From assembly GCF_040802235.1 (NCBI RefSeq), contig NC_133167.1, forward strand, positions 44,266,001 through 44,330,000: a DNA stretch of 64,000 nucleotides. Reading direction: 5' to 3'. This document shows, piece by piece, positions 57,401 to 64,000 of this stretch. Source of the DNA: Manis javanica. Taxonomy: Eukaryota > Chordata > Mammalia > Pholidota > Manidae. Within the stretch, counting starts at the first letter, position 1; every line of letters starts with the position of its first letter. Below the pieces are notes generated by a model, which made no database searches, was not told where the DNA came from, and worked only from the letters and a program-made list of their open reading frames with translations. Made by a program: the position numbers and the translations under genes.

Positions 57401-58679
57401 CGAAATTGAAAGAACCAAGGGTAGAGTTCGGGTGTCTTGTCCCTCCCCTCCCTCATACACAGTTTGATTACATAAAATACAATTATTCAAAGAAGTACAA
57501 GTTGTAAGGTGAATATTTGTTGAAGAGAGAATACCAGATAGTATTCTGCTGCTGTTTGGAAATAGTTGAGCTGGAGTTTTCAAAGGAATGAATTTCAGAA
57601 TTGTAAGACAGCCATACCAAAATGGTTTGTAGTTTGCAACACCCTGAAGTTTTTCATGGAAACCTGGAAGTGCTATGAAAGTGTACCATAGAATATTTTT
57701 TATTATGGTCAGAAAAACATACCTTCCTTTTTTTCAAATCAGTATTTGTTAAAATGTTTGCTGGGTGTTAAATCTTGAAAAGATGTTTTCCAGATCATTT
57801 CTGGCAATTTTAATTAAACTTGTTAATGTAAAAAGAAGATAGAGACAAAGGAAAATGTTTACCATCTCCACCAGCACCCCCTTCAGCCCCCCAAAAAATA
57901 CCATTCAGTAAGTAGAAACAGCAAAATTGGAATTTGAAGTTTTCCTGGATGGATGAATTTAGCCAGTTAACACTTTGAGAAGTATAATTGAAACAATAAA
58001 GCCAATCATCTCAAGCTTCACTAAGTCTGTATTTATATTTATATAATTTTTATTAGAAATAGCACATACTCAAATATAATAGGGTTATATACTGCCTAGA
58101 ACTCTACCAGTTTATTTGAAGTCAAATAAAAATATGTGATTTTTTTGGTTTCATTAAGATTCTTAAATGTGTAATGTGAGGAATCATTGCTCATTTTTCC
58201 TGAACAGAATTGCATGGTGCTAACAGTTTTCAAAAGCCTGTCCATCTTTTTCAGCTCTTCTTCCCTTTGGTAGTTGAAGATTAGAAGACTAAATGCAAAA
58301 TTGTCAGAACTTGTCTGGAGGCAAACAATAAAGCATAGGAAAATATTAAGCCAATAGTATTTCTTTGACAGCAAACTTGAACTGCTAACAGGTTTATTCT
58401 TGTACTTACGTTTTTGTATCTGATTTAATTGCATACAACAATCATCCTACTTGCCTGTAGAACTAAAAATGAGCTCTTCTGTGAGAAATAGAACAATACT
58501 TTGGAATTTGCTGTTCAGTGGCTTTTACATGGAGACTTCTGCCACAGTTTTAAATGAAATTATTTTTCAAAATGTGAACTTCTAGTGAGTTATTAACATT
58601 TTTAAAATATAAATTTCAAAGAGGTAAATGGATAGAAATGTCTGAATTCTTCTGATGAAATGACTTCATAGATCTTTTA
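54488..58679. other. Intergenic DNA
   Basis: Mostly unique AT-rich sequence. An L2-like stretch lies near 55205-55300 (ttcattcattcagttaacagatattt). 56890-58100 is unusually free of recognised repeats but has no credible reading frame. No gene called. Confidence 0.55.
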
Positions 58680-61090
58680 AACTTTTAAACAGCTTTATTG
58701 AGATATAGTTGACAATAAACTGTACATATTTAAAGTGCATACTTTTTATGTTTGACAAATGTATATATCTGTAAATCATAATCAAGGTCTAATGTACATA
58801 TTCATACCCACCAAAAGATTCCTCATGCCCTTTGTAAGCACTCATTACTGTGAGTTTACATTTTTTATAGTTGTATGTAAGTGGAATCATCTAATTTTAC
58901 TTTTTTTTTTTTTTTACTTCATTCCACAAAGTTATTTAGAGATTTATTCCTGCTATTGTGGGTATCAATAGTGCATTCTTTTTTGTTGCTATGTAGTATT
59001 CCTTTGGCTATAACACAATTTGTTTATTCATTTGAGTGAACTCAATGGAATTTGGCATTCTTTTCCAATATGGGGCTATTATAAATGGAGTTACTGTGAA
59101 CATTCACATACAAGTCTTTGTTTGAACATACAAAAAAAATGGTTTCTTTTGGGTAAATACATAAAAGTGGAATGTCTGATTCATATGTTAGCTTCTTAAG
59201 ACATTTCCACATATACAAGTCATTGTTTGAACATACAAAAAAAATGGTTTCTTTTGGGTAAATACATAAAAGTGGAATGTCTGATTCATATGTTAGTTTC
59301 TTAAGACATTTCCACAATGTTTTCTAAAGTGGTTATACCATTTTATATTCCCACCAGCAGCTCATAAGAGTTCTAGTAGCTCCACGTACACACTAACACT
59401 TGATACCGTCAGTTTCTCTTTTTCCTGTTCAGTCTTGCTAGAGGCTTATCAATTTTTGGTCATCTCAATCAGCTTTTGGTTTCATTTATTTTTCTCTGTA
59501 ATTTCAGTATTTTCTATTTCATTGATTTGCATTCTGATCTTTATATTTTTCTTTTGCTTATGGTTTAATTTGTTATCTTTCAGGTTTTTAATATACTAGC
59601 TGAAGTTACTGATTTCATGCTTTTCTAATATAGGACTGAGTGCTAAGTTTCCCTCTATTTACTGCTTTAGCAACCTCTCATAAGTTTTGATACGTTATAT
59701 CATAAATCTTCACTATTATTCAGATCAAAATACTTTATAATTTGGCCAGTGGGTTATTTAGAAATGTGTTACTTAAATATTTGGTAGTTTTCCAAAAATC
59801 TTTGTTACTGATTCCTAATTCTAGTATGGCCAAATCGCGTAATTCCTATGACTTGGATGCTTTTTAAATTATTGAAACTTATTTTATGGCTTAGAGTATG
59901 GTTCATCTTGGTGTATGTTCCATGTGCATCTCTTCTGTTGTTGGTAGGTATGTTCTATAAATGTTATTAGGTTAAGTTGGTTAATAAATTTTTTGGTCAT
60001 TTTATATCCTTACTTATAAGTGCTTAGCATGGAGTATCTTTTCCATGCTTTTACATTTAAGCTAGTTGTGTCTTTGTATTTAAATTGGGTTTATTTAGGC
60101 AGCATATAGTTGTTGGGGCTTGCTTTTTTTTATTCAGTCTAATAATCTGCATTTTAATTACGGTGCTTAGACCATTTATATATAATGTGATTATTCGTAT
60201 GCTTGAGTTAAAGTCATCATTTTTCCATTGTTTGCTGTTTGTTCTTTGTTTCCTTTTTTTTCTTGTTCTACTTGTTTTTGGATTTAATATTTTTTATAAT
60301 TTCATTTCCTTTCACTTATTAGCTGTAATCTGTGTCAATTTTTATTTTTTCTTCTCAGTATGAGTTCTGTTTTCCTGCTTCTTTTGCCTGATCATTTTTT
60401 ACTGGATAATAAGACATTTGAATTTTACCTTCTTGAATGCTAAATATTTTTGTATTTCTGTTAAATATTTTGATATATATACACACATATATATATATAT
60501 ATACACATATCATTAAGTCACTTGGGGACAGTTTTAGTCTGCTTCCTCACAAATGAGGCAAAAACCTTTCTGAGTCCTGTACCAGATACCCCATGAATCG
60601 AGATTTTCCTCTTTGATTGGTGAGAACAGAAGTTTTTGTGGTCCTGTGTCAACTTTGACTATTAATTCTCTAAAACTTTTCTCATGGTTTTTTTTTCTCT
60701 AAACTTTAGTAGTTTCCTGACATGAGCACGCTGGTCAATAGTACTCAGTTGAAGAAGACAAAAGGGAGACCCCCTGTATATCTCCAGAGTTCTCTTTATG
60801 CGTGGCTCTCTTCTCTTTGGCACTCTACCTTGCAAATTCTAGGTCCATTGGCCTTCCTAGATTCCATCTCCTCCTGAGTTCCCCTTCCTGTCCTGTGCCC
60901 TGGAAACCAGGTAGTAACCATGGGACTACCTTTGGGAGTAACCGTGAGGCTCACCTTTGTTTCCCATCTCTTAGGGATCACTTTCTATTGCCTGATATTC
61001 AGTGTCTTGAAATATGTTACACTGATATTTTAATTGTTTCAAGCAGGAGGTAAATCTGATGGTGCCATGTCCAGAAGTGGAAGTGAAGTC
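58680..61090 (-). mobile_element. Old antisense L1 with internal duplication and deletions
   Basis: 3' end at 58680 (agctttattgagatatagttgacaataaac), ORF2 C-terminus to about 59396, a jump to mid-ORF2 text (gtcttgctagaggcttatc) at about 59435, then toward the 5' region (ctgcttcttttgcctgatc, 60377) and 5' UTR-like GC-richer text to about 61090 (ccctggaaaccaggtagtaacc; gtttcccatctcttagggatcac). A TA/CA simple repeat lies at 60470-60507. Contains a 105-bp tandem duplication. Confidence 0.8.
59108..59315 (-). repeat. 105-bp tandem duplication inside L1 ORF2 remnant
   Basis: The block caagtc.ttgtttgaacatac to cttaagacatttccaca occurs at 59111 and again at 59216, nearly identical. Because 105 is a multiple of three, the minus-strand frame 59317-59042 repeats the same 35 residues (from MWKCLKKLTYE) twice. 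Confidence 0.93.
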
Positions 61091-62915
61091 TAAATTTATA
61101 TTTGCGTTACTTTGAAACAGGAAATATTTTATGGACCCTGCTGATGAATTTTCTTTACAAAGTCTGATAGAAATGGGGGGTTCACAAAGTACCAAACCGG
61201 TTTATTCTTCACCACAGATCCTGTGCTTACCCAGATGGCTTATGTTTTTAGTCAATACTAATTTGTAAAAATCTACTTGACATAAAAAAATTCAGTGGAT
61301 GACTTTCTCAGAGAATATAAAAGTACATCTTTATGTCTAGTTTCCGTATGTTTAGGTTTAAAATGATTGCTTTAAATTAGATCTTATAGCTCAAGAATTA
61401 TTTGGATACATTTGACCACTTTGGTTTTCTTGGTTCATTTACTTGCCCAAAAAATGATGATGAAGGCTGATGCTAACACCACCCTAAAAATGGGGAGAAC
61501 ATTTGTGATGATAACCTGTTCAAGATCTTAACTTTAAAAATTAGGCTCTAAAAATTCAGGGAACATACAAGATGATTATCTTGCCTCAACCTGTGAACAT
61601 ATCATTGACATAATATTTAGCTATATAATCATCTTGGGAAATAGAAAACTGCTCAGCACCTGCATAGGCCAAAATCAGTTTACATAATTTTTTTAATGAC
61701 ATGAATATTGCGGTCCATTTAAAAAAAAAAGATGAGGCCATTAATAATGTCAAACAGTGTCTAGCTAGATTCTAGCCAGTCATTTACAGTCTGTTTACAA
61801 CTTATTACTAAATGTGCTTTACCATCAGGAGTAAGCTTCTCAGGTTGACCATATTACAAATTACTAGTTATGGTGAAAGGCACAGTGTCAGCCTGGAAAA
61901 ATTGGTTGCATTGGTAAGTAATAAACTCTGCATATTGCAGATTCCCATACTGCCTGAGTTCATTTCACAATATTGGCCAAGAATCTGAATTCTTACTTGG
62001 ATATATATATATATATGCTTCTTTTCCAAGTAGGTATCAGAAACACATTGTCTACTTTTCAGAGAGCCCTAGCAGAGCTGCAGCACTAATGTCTTTTTGA
62101 CAGTAGTTTAAGGTTTGGACTGTGTTGAAATTGCTTGAAAGATTTGTTATCCTGCTGTATTTCTCCTCCATAAATTTAATGTAACTCCAGTGCATTGTGC
62201 CATTTGTTTTCAGCTATATGGAAAAAATATGTGGTCTCCTTTAAGACTTTTTCCTCCAAAATGTGAATTTTGTTAAATGAGGGAAAAAATAAGTAAATAG
62301 TTGTAAAGTCACTGTTTTCAGTTAGATTTGTAGTAAATTATATGTTATTTGTACTTACTGAAACATCATTTTTTTTTTAAAAGGAGAGATAAGCTTCAAA
62401 ATCATGCCGGTAATTCCTGCTATTTAATTTCAAATTATTGGACAGTTAAATGAGGTTCTGCATTTGAAGTGTTTTCATATAGTTTTGTTTTAAGAACAAA
62501 AGAATATGATTTTTGACTTACAAAATGTAAAATTTTTAAATGCACTTTTTTTCTCATCAATGCAGCCTTGAAATTAAATTCAAATGCCTTTTTATAAATG
62601 TTTATCAATTCCATAGAGTAATTTTAAGGTACACCTGGTCTTTCATTGGTGAGATTTACATACTATATTTACATACTATATAAATGAAAGAGTAAGTCAT
62701 GGGCTTTCACATGTAAACACTGAGTGACTTGTCAGTATACCATGTAATTCTGAAGGCACTGATAATACAGAGCTAAATTCTGTTCTTTAATTTTCATGTC
62801 ATCACTGATAATTGTGGGCGAACCCTCAACAGTCTTGATGAGTTATGTAGAAAACAGTAACATTATTCTTATACATATATTAATGAACAAAAGTATGATA
62901 GGGAATGTAGATACT
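61091..62915. other. Intergenic DNA
   Basis: Unique AT-rich sequence with a short (TA)n at about 62002-62017. No gene or clear element seen. Confidence 0.6.
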
Positions 62916-63434
62916 TGAGAGGCCCACATCCCTTACTGCTCTGTTTACCTTCCTGTATCTGAGAGGGAGCAAAATATGCCATCTCAAAATATATGACTTG
63001 GGCTTATTCATTACTTTGAATTAAAGTTACTTAAAGAGCCAGTGCAAGGACACTGACCATCCTCTATCTCCCTGACAGCAGGAAAGAAATCTCCCCTGTG
63101 AAGTTATCCTCCCTATAGCAACAGGGTAGAAGGCACCCTTATCGCCAGAGATAGAGAACAGAAGGCCAAGAACTGTAAAATACTACTTCTTCATTAATTT
63201 GCTACCCCAAGACCAAACCCCTTTGTTTTGTCAAATCTTCACAAGTAATTCTTTCTTTGTCTAAGAAGTATAAAAGCTGCCTGCTTTGGTCATTTTTTCT
63301 GAGTCTCATGTCTTTGGGACTTATGTACATACAAAATTAAGTTTTTCTCCTACTAATCTGCCTTACATCAATTTAAGTACTAAACCAGCCAAAAAACTTA
63401 AAAAGGAAGAAGGGAAAGGTTTTCTTTCCCTACA
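62916..63434 (+). mobile_element. Probable solo LTR of an endogenous retrovirus-like element
   Basis: About 519 bp, starting TG (tgagaggcccac) and ending CA (ttccctaca). It has a TATA box (TATAAAA, 63269-63275) followed by text typical of LTR R/U5 regions (gagtctcatgtctttgggac; aaattaagtttttctcctac; aaaccagccaaaaaactt). No internal viral genes flank it, so it is a solo LTR. No clear target-site duplication; family not named with certainty. Confidence 0.65.
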
Positions 63435-64000
63435 TATCAATCACTGTAATACTCGGCTAAGAATATGTCTGTAACACAACACTCAGGAGTTCACATTCGG
63501 GAGAAAAGAGGTGATGAGAATGTCAGGAAATGATAAGCAGGAAAGAGTTTATGAAGTTGCCCTTTGGTTTCCTGACCAGCTGTTTCCGAACTCAGCATTC
63601 CACATGGGTAGTTGGTAATTCTGACTGGGCTCAAGATGATCAAGTAATTATAGAACTATCTGTTAACTTCATTTGGTATTTACCATTTGAGAGTGTTTCT
63701 AGGCCCTCCTTGAGATCCCCCAGACCCCTTGCCATCTCCTGATTATCCTCCCTTGGCAATCTCACCCACTTCCATGATCCCACTAATCACTTCCATATGA
63801 GCGGCTGGATCTCCAGCCTCACATTTCCAATAAGCTACTGCACAACTCAACGTGAATATCCTTCCAGTCCATCATATTCCAAATTACAGTCATCATTTTA
63901 TTTCCTAAGTCTTTCCTTCTTCCTTTTTTCCCCTTGTTACTGAGATTTTATCCAGCCACTTGAACTGAAAAGTACCTGCTGATTATTCTACCACACCATG
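63435..64000. other. Intergenic DNA at the window edge
   Basis: No recognised gene or repeat. The 70-codon frame at 63530-63742 has no domain support. Confidence 0.5.

Noticed and set aside
56880..58100. Repeat-free stretch beginning with a reverse AATAAA (TTTATT near 56902), resembling a minus-strand 3' UTR
   Set aside because: No coding exon, poly(A) tract or splice structure was found on the minus strand to support a gene or processed pseudogene.
59042..59317. Apparent repeat protein with two 35-residue units
   Set aside because: It is L1 ORF2 C-terminal text on the minus strand duplicated by a 105-bp tandem event.

Overview
This window is nuclear DNA from a placental mammal. The evidence is one split gene with GT-AG introns, a CpG-island promoter, and a background full of L1, L2 and MIR repeats. 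I see no primate Alu, rodent B1/B2, ruminant BovB or carnivore tRNA-Lys SINE. The young L1 copies share a 3' UTR that I associate, from memory only, with pangolins (Pholidota). That order is a tentative guess; placental mammal is secure.

The only gene I can support is ZC3H15 (DFRP1/LEREPO4), on the + strand. It has ten coding exons from the ATG at 21309 to the TGA at 50508. Joined, they encode 426 residues with an intact reading frame and consensus splice sites, followed by a 3' UTR with two AATAAA signals near 51108-51125. The protein is a CCCH zinc-finger partner and stabiliser of the translation-associated GTPase DRG1. A CpG island at about 20930-21760 holds the promoter, with NRF1-like and ETS-like sites and a 16-codon upstream ORF.

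Region by region: 1-20880 is intergenic. It holds ancient repeats, a striking 100-bp-arm inverted repeat (1011-1492), several antisense L1 fragments, two small retroposed inserts with target-site duplications (4251-4370 and 12668-13084), and a decayed sense-strand L1 (about 15100-20145). 20930-51145 is ZC3H15. Intron 5 is almost entirely antisense L1: an older ORF2 copy, a doubled 3' UTR, and a nearly full-length but broken L1 whose 5' end lies about 180 bp before exon 6. 51146-64000 is intergenic, with nested L1 3' ends, another old L1 containing an internal 105-bp duplication, and a probable solo LTR (62916-63434).

I found no new multi-gene system. The observations most worth a second look are the L1 5' UTR pointing its potential antisense promoter into ZC3H15 exon 6, the exon 4 acceptor lying inside a 22-bp tandem duplication, the long inverted repeat, and the two unnamed short retroposons.
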